Source of the DNA: Nephrocerus scutellatus
Lineage: Eukaryota > Arthropoda > Insecta > Diptera > Pipunculidae
Direction: 5' to 3'
Assembly (NCBI GenBank): GCA_947095585.1
Contig: OX352763.1
Span: 44,628,010-44,692,009, forward strand
Length of the DNA stretch: 64,000 nucleotides
The notes under the pieces are model-generated. The model searched no databases. It saw only the letters and a program-made list of their open reading frames with translations, and was not told the DNA's origin. A program made the translations under genes and the position numbers. Shown in pieces: positions 32,350-44,700 of this stretch (the stretch's first letter is position 1; every line of letters starts with the position of its first letter).

Positions 32350-32600
32350 GTAAACCGTCACTTCCGGTTGTCAGTTTTCCGTCAAAATCATCTGGCCCCT
32401 CACAATTTATGTAAAAAGCTTAAATATAAATTTTCATCATTATAAGTTCAACCGTCTGGGCTGTAGACTTTTTTTTGTTTTGCTTTTTCTGACTCAGGAG
32501 ATACGGTAATGGGTAAATCTACGAAAATCCCGAGTTCGAAAATTTTTATGATTATTATACGTCCTTTTACTAAACGTTACTTTCGTTCAAACTATAGCAA
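32350..32600. repeat. Repeat family B, copy 2
   Basis: Matches 8395-8645 (CGTCACTTCCGGTTGTCAG, CCTCACAATTTATG, GACTCAGGAGATACGGTAATGGG), with substitutions and small indels. Confidence 0.8.
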
Positions 32601-33585
32601 GCTACGAAGTGACAGAGTATATAGCATTTTTTTAGATTTATTGGTAACAAAATTAAGTAATAAGATGTGAAGGCTTTCGAACTGAGAAAATAACGACCAG
32701 CAAATTAATTCAGTCAGTCGCACGCGCGCTCGACGCCCAATTCATTTTTATTAATTCAAGAGCAAGGTGGTAGATGGTTGATACAGAAAATGCGATTTTC
32801 CAGATAATAACAATAATTGTTGCTTATCGACTAATTAATATGCATTCACATTTTTTTACAATAACACAGTGTTAAAGTTGGAGTGGCTTTATGATTCTTA
32901 TACAAAGATCATTCGCTTGTTCAGTAATTTTAATAAAAATAGACTACCAACATTTGTTAACTAGCTTTTTAGTGTTCTTATTTGTTTATTATGAAATTAG
33001 CTCTGATAGGTTACTGTTCATGCAGCAGTAGACCCCCAATTTCGTATCGCCCGATGTTATTATTATGAATGGATCTTGTGCGTATACTTAGTTGACAAAG
33101 ATGCATAATTAATTAAAAATATTAAAATGCTTTAACACAAAAATATTCAATGGCTAATTAAAAATTATTGTTATTAATATTACATTATGATTATAGGTAC
33201 TATGTTAAACATTGAGAGGTTTTTATTTAAATGCGGCTACATGAATAATCGCCCATATTCATATCGACCTAAAACCAAAGTTGTAGAATTGCCCTAAAAT
33301 ATATTTTACATAATAAAAAATCGCCCAAAAATCTCTTTTGGCTAAATGATTAGCAGAGCGTGCGCGGGTATAAGCGTTACCGAGTCTTGTATTGAACATA
33401 ATGTTAGACTCAGTGCCGCAAAATATGAATGTGTGCTATTTAGTGTAACATTGGTCGAGTTCATAATTGAAAGCTTGTTGCCCAAACCATGCAACAAATA
33501 TTCTTTGAATACATTAAGGAACACAAACGAAGTTGTATGAATGCGGCATTTTCCTGCAAGGTGCGGTACCAAAACAATAAAAAAC
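32601..33585. other. Unassigned stretch
   Basis: No gene or repeat recognised; short frames at 33342-33680 have no known domains. Confidence 0.35.
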
Positions 33586-33589
33586 AACG

Positions 33590-34320
33590 CATAAAAATTA
33601 AAATTGTTCATGTAAATTATTCTCTAAGTTTGAATGGGGTTAATTTGGAAAATATTAATATTAGAGCCCCTACACTTTAAAATTTTTAAAAAAATGTTGT
33701 CACCTGGCACCCATCGGACCTCAGGATCGTTCCTTCAAAAAATTTATAAAAAGTTTTGTCTATCAGTGATACACATGTGTTTAAAATTTGAAGAACATCG
33801 GGTTAATTTTTAAAAAATTATAGGGGCTACCCTCCGTTCACTCAAAAATTTAACAAAAAGTTTTGTCCATCGCAGATACACATATGTTTAAAATTTAAAG
33901 AAAATCGAGATAATTTTGAAAAAATTTATATGGCACCCCTCGAGCCTTAGGACCCGATCAGTCCAAAAAATTTTACAAAAAATGTGTTTAAAATTTCAAG
34001 AAAATCGAGTTAATTTGATGATTTGATGAATTTAATGAAGAAAACCGGGTTAATTTTTAAAAAATTTATATGAGCTACCCTCGGGCCTCAGGGCACGTTC
34101 ACTCAAAAAATTTAACAAAAAGTTATGTTCATCACAGATACACATGTGTATAAAACTTTTTTGGACTCTCGGGACCAAATTTTAATAGAAAGTGTTGTCA
34201 CCGGAAATATACATGAGTGCAAAATTTCCATTAAATCGCGCTTGGGAAGTGGGTTAAAAATGTATTACAAAATCTCACCAGCCAGCCATCCACGGGCACA
34301 CGAAGTTAATATACAGCGCA
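33590..34320 (+). repeat. CATGTG modular repeat family, copy with about four core units
   Basis: The left module is at 33596 (AAAATTGTTCATGTAAATTATTCTC). Core units show TTGTCTATCAGTGATACACATGTG (about 33758), GTCCATCGCAGATACACATATG and TTCATCACAGATACACATGTG (about 34129). The right module has GTCACCGGAAATATACATGAG, CAGCCAGCCATCC and CGAAGTTAATATACAG. Units are more diverged than at 25 kb. Confidence 0.8.
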
Positions 34321-34324
34321 TTCG

Positions 34325-35830
34325 ATTTGCTGGGTACAGTGAAAGTTTGGTGTCCCATTTCTACAGCGTTCTCTGGTTTTCGTCGAGAACAAATTTGACA
34401 GCATACTGACTGATTTTTCAGTCTTTTTAAGACAAGTGTCGCCAAACGCATACAAAGATAACGCAGTATTTGTTTACAATAATTGACAAACAATTTGCAG
34501 GACTGCATGTTTTTACATTTATGAACTCGGCCTAAAAACTTCGGCTACGCTATTGCTCTGCTGTGCTGCACTCAATATGTCGCTAACCTTATTGTGATTT
34601 ACTTTATTTTGGAAGGAATTGGTTTTCCTACTTTTATTTATGTACGGAAAACATTTTTGCAAATGTATACTTCCTTTTGGTCACCAGCGTAACATTGCTC
34701 AAACTTTAACTTTTTTTTGCTAAAATTATTGTTAATCGGAACAGTATTTACTTTAAAATCTTGGATACTGCTGCGACAATTTACTTTCGTCTGTCCAGTC
34801 TGAACTTGCATTTGATAAAATTTTATGTCTACATATAAAAATTTAAAAAATCTTCGTAAGCAATCAAGCAATCGGACAACCCACCTGACAACAATAAATC
34901 GGCTAACACTACCGCTGCTGCTAATTAAATGCACATTATTTGTATAAATAGCGCTTATCTCTGTTTAAGACAAAACGAACAGAAATCTTTCTTGTTTTCT
35001 TTGACTTTAACTACGCTGAGCAGCGAGGGCAAAAAATCAATCACAGATCATTGTGGCGGAGCATTCCATACCGAAACTGAAACAAATAACTTACATACAA
35101 CAAGTAGGAAAAGATGCAAATGAAGCAGGAGCACTCCTTTGCAGCTGCCATGGGGCAAGTGTGCCCCGTGTCATAAGAAACAAACCAACCAGCCAATAAA
35201 CCCACATTATGAGCTCTGCTATGTGTGCTCGGTGAACGCCAATGAGTACATTGTATTTTTAATACGCTAACATATTGTCTTTTGAAGATATCGCATTCGC
35301 AGCCAAGTAAATCATAGTAACTTTATAAATTTTAAATCAATTTGAGTTTTTTTGATAACTTCGCACGTCGTCATTAGAGGTACAACTTCGTTGAACAACT
35401 AAAGACGATGACCTTGACCAAAAAAAATTTATGACTTATGACAGTACGTTAGACCACCAATACGAGGTAAGCAGTTCAAAGCTGATAGCTTTTCATCAAC
35501 AAAGTCCATCTTTTTGTTTAAATAGAAAGCATAACTTAAACAACTCGAATTGTTGGTATAATAACGCGTTTATGGCAAAAGCGAGTTGACTCGTGAAACA
35601 GAAAAAAGAAAAAGCACGTTGCAGCTGTTTGTAGTATGAGTGTATTTGTTTGTGAATGTTTAGCTAGTGTGTGTATGCCAATGTATCTTTCTGCTACTCT
35701 CCCATAACAAACAAAAATCAAATAAAAATTCAAAAAGGCAATCTTAATGCAGCAAGTACTCAAGTCGCGCAAAGTACGACTTCGTGCACTTTGTGTTGTT
35801 CTGCAACTCTGGCAAAATTCAAAGAATGCG
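34325..35830. other. Stretch without a recognised gene
   Basis: Several short frames on both strands show no recognisable domain. GC content is slightly higher at 34330-34560 and 35030-35250. No shared repeat found. Confidence 0.35.
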
Positions 35831-35836
35831 TTTCTA

Positions 35837-36657
35837 CAGGGTGGCTGAGACCAAGTGTTACCAAATGAAAACGCTGTAATTTTTTTAATTTTGATTATTT
35901 TTTATTGAAATTTCGTGGAATAGTTTGAAAACATATTACATTTTATGAAAAACATGTTACTGCTCGATATGACCTCCTTTGGCTCTGATTATTTGATTCA
36001 GTCTTTCATAGAAAGCATTGCATGCTGACCGAACGTGATGAGATTACAAAAATTGTCTTTTCTGATGAGAAAATTTTCACCATTCAACAGTATGTGAATA
36101 AACAAAATGATCGTGTTTGGTTAGAGCACAAGTCCAACGAAATTTGGACACAAGAGTTGCCATGCGCAAGCAATCACCAGATTATGTTATGGTTTGGGCT
36201 GCAGTGACTGCATATGGACGCACTCCTCTGGTTTTCATCGAACATGGAGTCAAGGTAAACCAAGAGGTGTACCGCCAAAAGATCCTAAATGATGCTTTGC
36301 TACCTTGGGCACGTAAACACTTTGGTACGAACCGTTCGACATTCCAACAGGACTCGGCACCGTCACACAAAGCTCGAGCGACACATCAATTTTTACAAAA
36401 TTGCGTTCCGCGGCTGATTTCGTCGAAAGAATGGCCACCATATTCACCAGACTTGAATCCCATGGATTTCTCCATATGGTCCATTTTGGAGAGTAAGGTG
36501 TCCACTAAAAAATACGAAAGTGTTGATGCATTGAAGTCAGCTCTTGTTCGAGAATGGAATAAAATTCAACATATTCCACGAAATTTCAATAAAAAATAAT
36601 CAAAATTAAAAAAATTACAGCGTTTTCATTTGGTAACACTTGGTCTCAGCCACCCTG
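35837..36657 (+). mobile_element. maT-like (DD37D) Tc1/mariner element, rearranged
   Basis: Flanked by TA on both sides. The ends are CAGGGTGGCTGAGACCAAGTG and its inverse CACTTGGTCTCAGCCACCCTG. The inverted similarity extends inward about 85 bp and into coding sequence. The left arm carries, on the minus strand, the last codons of a transposase (NAFYERLNQIIRAKGGHIEQ and stop, about 36022-35960), while the right part carries the catalytic half in the plus direction. Both ends therefore derive from the 3' end of the parent element. Confidence 0.85.
36022..36597 (+). pseudogene. maT-like transposase, catalytic part
   Basis: The first catalytic Asp is in IVFSDEKIFTIQQYVNKQNDRVW. A frameshift near 36150 leads to SPDYVMVWAAVTAYGRTPLVFIEHGVKVNQEVYRQKIL. 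The second Asp is in FQQDSAPSHKARATHQFL and the third in YSPDLNPMDFSIWSILESKV. Thirty-seven residues separate the last two Asp, the DD37D signature of the maT group. The N-terminal DNA-binding region and the normal last 20 residues are missing from this frame. Confidence 0.85.
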
Positions 36658-36659
36658 TA

Positions 36660-36990
36660 TAGATATGCGGCAAATATATGCATTTTTTTTGGCGCCTGTT
36701 GCTTTTTTATGTATTGTGTTAGTTATTTTTATTATTATTATTATAATTATCATTATTCACGATTTTCGAGGCTGATGTGTCTTGCAATTACATAAATACT
36801 TGCGACATTTGCAAGACGAAAATCATCGGCTCAACGTGTCTTCAATCAACATTTCAATGCCATATTTATTATGATTTGCTAAGGTAAAAATCTAGAAATG
36901 TACTCCTAAGTCAGGTACAAACAATAATCAAATTTCTTGCGCATTATTTCTTTTTGCTTTAGTTCATTTGCATGTTTTTTCAGTAACAAG
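36660..36990. other. Unassigned stretch
   Basis: No gene recognised; a short ATT microsatellite lies at about 36726-36745. Confidence 0.35.
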
Positions 36991-37059
36991 AGTGCATTTA
37001 AATGGATACAAATCAGGCTATAGGACAAAGCCAGTTGTTTATAGAAAAAATAAATATTT

Positions 37060-38800
37060 ATTTATTAACTAGTAGTTATGTAATAATTATGAGTTATTCT
37101 AACTCCTCATCGTATGATAACATATCTAGTAATATTATAAAAAACATCTCTATTCAGATCTCAGATGTGTTAAGTTTTATTTTCAATCTTAGCATCATGC
37201 ACGGCAATTCTCGTGAATCGCTTAAAACAGCCCTGATTATTCCACTTCATAAGAAAGGTGATACCGTATTAGTAAATAATTATCATCCAATTTCACTTCT
37301 ATCTCAGTCTTTTCTAAGATTTTTGAACGAGGAATAAAAACTAGAATGTTGGGCTTTTGTAATAGTTCTAGGGTTTTTAGTGATTCTCAGTTTGGTTTTA
37401 GGAGTGGTAAATCTACTGAAGACGCATTGTTGAAGCTAACAGGCGAAATTTATAATTGCTTTAATGTATCTAAAATACATGCTACTTTATTTATTGATAT
37501 TTCAAAGGCTTTTGAAATGGTGGAGCACTCGTTTTTACTAAATAAACTATATCATGCCAATATATGTATGTGTCAATATCATGTACAATATATTTACATA
37601 TATAAAACTATCTCCTTGCAATACTTCTATTTCTTTATCTATATAAATTTTAAACTCATAATTATATAAATTTAAATTGGATATTCTTTTTTACAATGTG
37701 AATATAATTATAACTCTTAGCTTTTAACGGTGGTGGACTTACGGTGGAAATATTTATCTAAAATTACGTTGCTAACAGCTAAAAGGCTATAGCAACTAAA
37801 AGAAAATTATTAATATTTGTATTTTCTGAACTAAATAAAATAAAATAATAAAAAAAAAACAAAAAAAAAAGAGTAAAAATAAAGAATTGTCCCAGCTCTC
37901 AAAATTGTATAAATATGGGTGTCCCCCCACAGTGTTCTGTTCTTGGCCTTATCCTGTTTTTAATTTATCTTTATTCATCCAACCTTTTAAAGGAAAAATT
38001 TCGTCATTACGACACTGCGTTATCATAATCTAATAACAGCCTTTTTAATTTAGTTCCAGATTTCACATAATGATTTAGAATTACTGCGGAGATGGTTTTA
38101 AATAGACAGATTAGTAATCAGTAACAAAACAAAATTCATGATTTTTAGCTTTACTGGTACTGTTGATATAAATTTTGACTGTCATTCGCCGAGCTGCTTA
38201 AGATTTCCTTTAGGCAATCAGTGTATAGTCGGGGTTTAACTACTTCCAACTCAAACATCAACTGTTCAACCAACTGCTTTACAATTGAAAGAGTCGACAA
38301 CTTTAAATACTTAGGAATTATTTTGGACAATCAGCTCAGTTGGAAGGACAACACTAAGTATTTGATGGAATATTTGAATAAAGTTGTAAAGCAGCATCTT
38401 AAAGATGGTATACAATGGCTTGTTGAAATCGAGACTTCAGTATAGGATATCTTGCTGCGGTGGTACATATTTCAACAAAATTGAACCCTTGTTACTCTAC
38501 TCACACAAAAACACATGCAGTTCGTATTTTACGAAAGGTTGATCGTAGAACACCTAGTTTTGAAATGTTCATTGGCCTTAAAATACTTCCCTAAGGCATC
38601 TTTATTTTTATAAAGTTTTAAAAATATTTTTTGAAAAGTCAGGATATAACACAGCAAGGTTTTATGATAATTATAACCTACGTGTAAACACCAGAAACCT
38701 AGCAAATTTACCCAGGTTTAGACTATCTCACAATGCTCGCTTCTGTGATGTTAGTACCACGTATATTTAACTACTAACCATATAACCTAAAATGTGAGAG
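37060..38800 (+). pseudogene. LINE reverse transcriptase remnants, third family
   Basis: Fragments in order: SRESLKTALIIPLHKKGDTVLVNNYHPISLLS (about 37210-37305), then DSQFGFRSGKSTEDALLKL and ATLFIDISKAFEMVEHSFLLNKLYH (37380-37560). An AT-rich interruption (37570-37910) follows, then GVPPQCSVLG-like sequence (37920), a decayed catalytic region, and NFKYLGIILDNQLSWKDN (38300-38350). Multiple stops and shifts. The RT differs from both other LINE groups in the window. Confidence 0.75.
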
Positions 38801-39035
38801 AGTAAAATCAGTTTTCTTGAAAAATGTTAAAACTTGGCTTTTAAACTATAGTCACGTCACTATAGAGGATTTTTTCTTTCCTATGGTTTAACTAAATTAT
38901 TCAGCTTAAGTTCATTTTAGTTCTTTTTTGCGTTGCACCTACATATATTTTTCTTATTATGCAATTACTAATTTCGAATATGTAATTAAATTTTTCTTTT
39001 TCTTGTAAATTTGTATCTTATTATTCATTTGTAGT

Positions 39036-39281
39036 GGGGCGCCTAGGCTCAGTGGAAATAAGCATGGCTACTGAACAAGGGGGTCCGTGGTTCGAATCCC
39101 ACTAACACCAAAAGTATTTTTTACGGTGTCCCACCTGTCGCGAATAGGTGACAAACGTTCAGAGAGTAATAACTTGTCACGGAACGCTTCTCAATTCGCC
39201 ATTCGGATCCGGCCTTAAATTGTAGGTCCCGGGAGAAGCTAGGCTTTGGACCGCAATGGTCTGTCGCGCCGAATATTATTA
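39036..39281 (+). mobile_element. tRNA-derived SINE with 15-bp target-site duplication
   Basis: Starts GGGGCGCCTAGGCTCAGTGG; B-box GGTTCGAATCCC. The tail ends GAATATTATTA. TTATTCATTTGTAGT occurs immediately before (39021-39035) and after (39282-39296). The segment ATTTGTGTGCAAAAATATACATG present in other copies is deleted here. Confidence 0.95.
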
Positions 39282-39299
39282 TTATTCATTTGTAGTAAA

Positions 39300-39640
39300 T
39301 TCGCCACATGTTCTCTAACATTAGAATTTACTCATCTTAATTTAATCAAAACTTAATACAATTTTAATTTTATTTTTTGTTTAATTTAGCAATGTAATAA
39401 TAAAATTATTGTAATCTATTTAGTTCTTAAGTTTTACTAAAAAAAAGTTTTACTAAATAAAGAAATTTATCTGATCTAAAAAAAATCTAATCTAATGTTA
39501 TTTACAATCCTATTATGGTTAGCGAGTCAACGTTTGACTCGTCTCACCATTCAGAAGAATTGTTGCTCTTGTTGTCTTATGGATGAGATCATTTTTAGAC
39601 CCTTAAAAAAACTAATGCTGTTGTTAATATAAAAATATGT
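39300..39640. other. Unassigned stretch
   Basis: No gene recognised; TTTTACTAAA words are repeated at about 39430-39455. Confidence 0.35.
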
Positions 39641-39649
39641 TTTGCAAAT

Positions 39650-40232
39650 TTGTCAACGTGTCAACGAAGATACAATTATTCCTATGGGAAAACACTTTTT
39701 GTAAAAATTTGGTAGTGATCGGGCCCCGGGGTCGGGGCACCCATACAAATTTTATAAAAAAAAGTACCCGATTTTCTTCAAATTTTATATGCATGTGTAG
39801 CTCCGATGGACAACACTTTTTATAAAAAAATTTGGAAGTGATCGGGCCCCGGGGTTGGGAGGCACCCATACAAATTTTATAAAAACAAGCACCAGATTTT
39901 CTTTAAATTTAATACGCATGTGTATCTCCAATTGGCAAAACTTTTTGTAAAAATTTGATAGTGATCGAGCCCCAGGTCAGGGGGCACCCATACAAATTTT
40001 ATACAAAAATGTATCCGATTTTCTATAAATTTTATACGCATGTTTATGTCCGATGAACAACACTTTTTGTAAAAATTTTGGAGTTACCGGGCCCCGGTGT
40101 CGGAAGGACCCGTACAAAATTTTAAAAAATGTACCCGATTTTCTTCAAATTTTATACACATATGGAAACACATTGTGTATCCCCCGATTAGAGAATTTAA
40201 ACGAAAAATTTTAATTTTCATGGGTTATTTTA
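39650..40232 (-). repeat. CATGTG modular repeat family, inverse copy with four core units
   Basis: Units in inverse orientation recur about every 120-125 bp: GATCGGGCCCCGGGGTCGGG, CCCATACAAATTTTATAAAAA, CCCGATTTTCTTCAAATTTTATA, GCATGTGTAGCTCCGATGGACAACACTTTTT. The left-module terminus (GATTAGAGAATTTAAACGAAAAATTTTAATTTTCATGGGTT) closes the copy at about 40190-40232. Confidence 0.85.
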
Positions 40233-40239
40233 TTTTGTT

Positions 40240-41440
40240 CAACTAACTAAGCATAAAAGGATTGTTAAATAAACACTTAAGTTATTTCTGCAAACAAGAT
40301 GTAATTATTAATTGTTACTCATTTCAGATTTCACAGAAACCCTATTTTTGTATTTTATAACCTGGAAACTTGGAAAACTAGTCTTTAATTATAATCGCAT
40401 ACAAAATTGTACTTTTCCAAAAAAAAAAAATTTAGCAAAACCTACATTAGCTTTCTTTACTTTTTTAAGGAAACTTGCAAAGTTTCTTTATATTCTCTTT
40501 AGCCAATTGGCTGGACAAATTGATGAAATTGCTAACTTTCTCAATGTGTCTGTCTGTGCTACTTCTTCAGCAAACTACAATCCTAAAGTCCTAAAAACTA
40601 CTGCATCTTATACATTATGATAAGCCAAGTTGAATATGTCATCTTTGATTTTGATTAGATGTAAGCAAGGGCGAAAAGCTAATAATTAATCACAATGATA
40701 TTGACGGTTCACAAGAGAATATTATGTTATGTCATTAAACATAAACATATCCGTCAGTCAGCGGAAGTTTCTGGATAGCAAATATTATCTTTTCTAAACC
40801 TTAATTGGAGTTATGTGAAAAGTAACGTCTCTACAATACGGCGTCAAATATAAGCCGTGTTTCCTAACAAGATGTTTATTGGTTACTAACTCTAACCACA
40901 GTTAAAGCAGAGAAAGCCAATTAATAACATCCGAGTAGATTCAATTACTTTTCGACGGATGGTTTCAAATAGGGTGTTCTATAAAATGAGGAAACCATAA
41001 ATTGTTTCAAATTCAGATTTTATCGTACCCCACATGTCATTTACCTCTTTTTGCGATATAATAAACAGGCGTTTATGAGGTTGTTAATCAATAGTCGGTT
41101 TTATATGAATTATTACGGTGAATTACCTGAAATTAAACAAAAAACGAGAAAAAATTAAATTAATATTGCGTGTAAGTAGTATTTTTAGGGATTCAAAAAG
41201 TATCAGTATTAAGTATGTACACATAACTAATTTTATAAACAGAGTTTCACAGAATAAGTGACATCCGTTCAGTCACTCTACTACGCGTCCCGGATTTGTC
41301 TGCGATAAGAAACTCAGGTTTCATTCCTATATTGATAACTTTATTATTAGAGCAACTTTCGCAGTAATGAAAACACCCCACGTAAACTGGCTTTTAGGAA
41401 CCAATAGCAGGCTGAAGGTGTGCGAGGTCCACATTAATAG
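40240..41440. other. Unassigned stretch
   Basis: No gene recognised. The frame at 40312-40620 (102 codons, hydrophobic, Phe-rich) has no recognisable domain. Confidence 0.35.
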
Positions 41441-41449
41441 ATCTAGTGT

Positions 41450-43330
41450 TTTATTTTTATTTTTTATAATCTACACACGCTAAAGGGGTTTGCACCCTTA
41501 TAATGCTTAGCACAGCGTGGACGTTAGGAAATTAGGGAGAGGAAAGGATGAGATGTCTATGCACACGTGTCTTAAACGACTGCAGATCATATAAATGCGG
41601 AAACACAGAATCAGGCAATTCATTCCACATAACTATCGTGCGGCTAAAGAAGGAATCTCTGGATTGGTTAGTACGTCCAAAGATAGGCTTAATGGTGGAC
41701 CCATGAGCTCGAGTTGAGGCACGGGTATTACGGATGGGTTGGAGAATGGGCGGAATGCATCTGGATATTTATTTTGAACACCGCTTGTGGAAAAAGAGAT
41801 TAAACAGTTACAGGCAGGAAACATTCCTACGATTTCAAGCGATTCGATTGTTTTCGCGATATGTACGTCACCAATAAGTTTTAACGCGCGGTTCTGAACT
41901 CTGTCTAGTAGATGCAATGTGGTCTTGGACGCACCTGCCCAGACAATGAAGTTGTATTTAAGTTTAGGGCGAATATACGCCTTGTAAATAGTAGCCAGAT
42001 CTGAAGGAGTGAAGTACATCTTGCACCGTTTTAGGAAACCTAAGCATCTCGCAGCATTTTTGGCGATGGCAAATATGTGGTCATTCCAACGAAGCTTGTT
42101 GTTGACACACATACCGAGAATTGAGAGTTTTTCAGTTTCTTTGATGCAAGATCCATTCATGGTTAAAGTTTGGGGGTTTAAATTACGCTTAGACGACAGA
42201 AGACAGCATTGGGTTTTAGAAGCGTTAAATTCAACTCTATTATGTAGACCCCACCTTGTTATGCTGTCAAGGTCAGAATTTAACGTACTTAACATACGTT
42301 GTTGTTCAAGTTCCACTTGTGCCGAAGAGGGGCGCGCAGAAAGCGAGAAGTCATATGAAAAGCTAAGAGTACTGTCGTCAGCAAAGTAATGGATTGGATT
42401 AGAGGTGGTGGATAGGAGATCATTAATGAAAATCAGAAAGAGTGTCGGAGATAAAACAGATAAAACAGTACATTGGATTTGAATCCGTCCAATACGACCT
42501 GGATTGAACGGTCAGAAAGGTAGTTCCTAGTCCAATCGAGCAGGGTGTTGTTAATTCCATAAGCAATCATTTTCGACAAAAGAGCTTGATGCCAGACTCT
42601 GTCAAATGCCTTGGAAATATCGAGTGCAACGACTTTACTTTCACCAATTTTGTGAATAGACTGGTTCCACTTTTCAGTAAGATAAGCCATCAGGTCACCT
42701 GTAGAGCGCTGCCTACGAAAACCGTACTGCTGGTCACTAAGGATTTCACGTGATTCAAGGTATTGCATAAGCTTACGATTGATCAGGGTTTCCATAACCT
42801 TGGAGGGTATGGATGTTAGCGCTATGGGTCGGTATGAGGAAAGAGATGACGTTTCGCCTTTTTTAGGAACAGGCTGGATAAATGCTGTTTTCCAATTCCT
42901 TGGGACGACTCCAGAAGAATAAGAAAAAGGGAAAAGTCTGCGCAGTGGTAATGCCAACGTTGAAGAACACCTCTTCAAAACTAAAGCGGGAATGCCATCA
43001 GGCCCAGCAGATTTATGAATCATTTAATACTCTAGCCACTTGACGAGTGCGAAAGTAAATCTGTCCCATAGAGGATTCAACTCTTTCAAGTACAGGCGGC
43101 GACAACGCGCTATCTGGCAGCGTAGAGCTAGCTGCGAAATGTGAAGCAAGCAGATTGGCCTTGTCTATAGAGCTGACAGTTGGAACGTCATTGTGAATAA
43201 GCGTTGGAGTTAAAGACTTCCTTTGGGACATTGAAGTATTTTTTGTCTCAGTTTTTAGTCATATTCGAATTGTGCGCGTTTAAGGTAGGCATTGCAATCA
43301 TTTCTGACTCGTCTAAGCGGATTTAGAGGA
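41450..43330 (-). mobile_element. LINE (Jockey/CR1-type), minus strand, 5'-truncated
   Basis: The RT-to-C-terminal coding region runs from about 43300 down to 41600. The 3' non-coding tail ends in an A-rich end on the minus strand (TTTTATTTTTATTTTTTATAA at 41449-41470 on the plus strand). It is related to 31.75 kb (3' end) and 54.1-54.9 kb (plus strand, decayed). Better preserved than the LINE at 13-16 kb. Confidence 0.85.
41600..43260 (-). pseudogene. LINE reverse transcriptase and C-terminal domain
   Basis: Order on the minus strand: DKANLLASHFAASSTLPDSALSPPV (43160), KSAGPDGIPALVLKRC (43010), AFIQPVPKKGETSSLSSYRPIALTSIPSKVME (42880), QQYGFRRQRSTGDLMAYL, LDISKAFDRVWHQALL, and DRSIQVVLDGFKS. 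A lesion at about 42450-42480 removes the VPQGS region. The FADD catalytic pair is at about 42385-42374. The C-terminal part (42316-41633) holds WNDHIFAIAKNAARCLGFLKRC and HLLDRVQNRALKLIGD. A small number of frameshifts inactivate it. Confidence 0.85.
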
Positions 43331-43529
43331 TTCATAGCAACAAAAAATGTCTATGTGATCCATTGACCCAGAAACACGTTCCAAAATATGACGATTTGAA
43401 AAAAAAATACTTAGTTTTTTGGGTACAAACTTCTATGTCTTCATCGACACACGCCACACAGTCCTTTATTATTTGGTAATAATCACCGAAGTATCTGTTT
43501 TTGAGGTCCGACCTATTTAATTTGTTTCC

Positions 43530-44140
43530 ACGCATAACACGCGACTCGCGACACGCGTCACACGCGGGATATCAAAATTGGACCTTGACATTGAGCTGCT
43601 CACAAAATTGAGCCCTCTACGTCGTTCGTGGTTAAAAAGGACCTCAAAAAAAAAAACATCCATCACACGCGCCACATGTGACACATTTCACACACGGAAT
43701 ATAAAATATGCTATTTGGGACTTAAGGCACTCACAAAATTTCAGCTCTCTAGGTCTTAAAGAAGACAAAAAAAATATCCACCCATCACACGCGCCACACG
43801 CGAAATATAAAAAATGCTATTTGGGACACATAAAATTTCAGCTCTCTAGGTTGTGTAAAAGGTGGTTTAAAAAAACCTCAAAGAAGTCAAAAAAATGTTC
43901 CACCCGTCACACGCGACACGTGGAGTATAAAAAAATGCTATTTTGGACTAGACACTCACAAAATTTCAGCTCTCTATCTAGGTCATGTTTAAAAGGACTT
44001 CAAAAAATGTCCATACACGCTACACGCGAAACGCATACTATTTGCGACTAAGACACAAAATTTCAGCTCTCTAGGTCATATGAAAGGTGGTTAAAAAGGA
44101 CCTCAAAGTAGTCGAAAATACAGACAAACAGAGGTCAAGT
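43530..44140. repeat. ACACGCGCCACACG minisatellite array
   Basis: Five to six imperfect units of about 100-140 bp, each with CATCCATCACACGCGCCACA, AATATAAAAAATGCTATTTGGGAC, CACAAAATTTCAGCTCTCTAGGTC and AAAAAGGACCTCAAA-like words. A 157-codon frame across it is a product of the repeat. It shares its CACACGCGCCACATG core, inverted, with the array at 17.25-17.62 kb. Confidence 0.85.
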
Positions 44141-44399
44141 TAAATAAAAGTTTTTTAAAAATATGAAGAAAAAAATCAGGGAACACGCTGAACAAAGTGT
44201 CCGACTCCTTCCAAAATATAGCGATTCTTGTTTTCTTTAAATACCAAACAGTTGTGCAAAATTTAAGAACGTTACTATTCAAAAAACAACTCGTTTGGTG
44301 ACCCTTTCAACTTTCAAAATATGCCCATTAGGTGTTTATTATGGTATAGAACCCGTACACAAAGTTTGAACGCGATCGTTGAAGAGATCAAGAGATCTG
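44141..44399. other. Unassigned spacer
   Basis: No gene recognised. Confidence 0.35.
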
Positions 44400-44700
44400 C
44401 TTGACTCTTTTATCGCTTCTTTCACAAGCGGTGCTCAAAAGAAATAGTCAGTTGCATCTCTCCCTGAATTCAAGCGCACTACTTGCGACGCTCTTAATGC
44501 TCATCAGTTTACCCTCGAGCCCATCCTCGCAAGACGTACAGTTAAGTTCAGAGATTCGTTCTATAGCCGTACAACACGTATGTGGAATGCTCTGCCAAGC
44601 TCTGTCTTTCCAGGCATTCAAGTTCATAAACATCTCCTCTTTTCTCCTCCTTTTCCTTAACGACCACGCTGTGCCAAGCATATAGCCGAGAAATAAAAAT
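44400..44700 (+). pseudogene. LINE 3' end fragment
   Basis: One frame reads NAHQFTLEPILARRTVKFRDSFYSRTTRMWNALPSSVFPGIQVHKHLLFSPP, the typical C-terminal end of Jockey-type ORF2 (RTxRMWNxLPxxVFP). It lies 180 bp upstream of the spliced leader exon of the host gene and is unrelated to that gene. Confidence 0.7.

Noticed and set aside
43578..44051. 157-codon frame
   Set aside because: It follows the minisatellite units and has no codon-level sign of selection or known domain.
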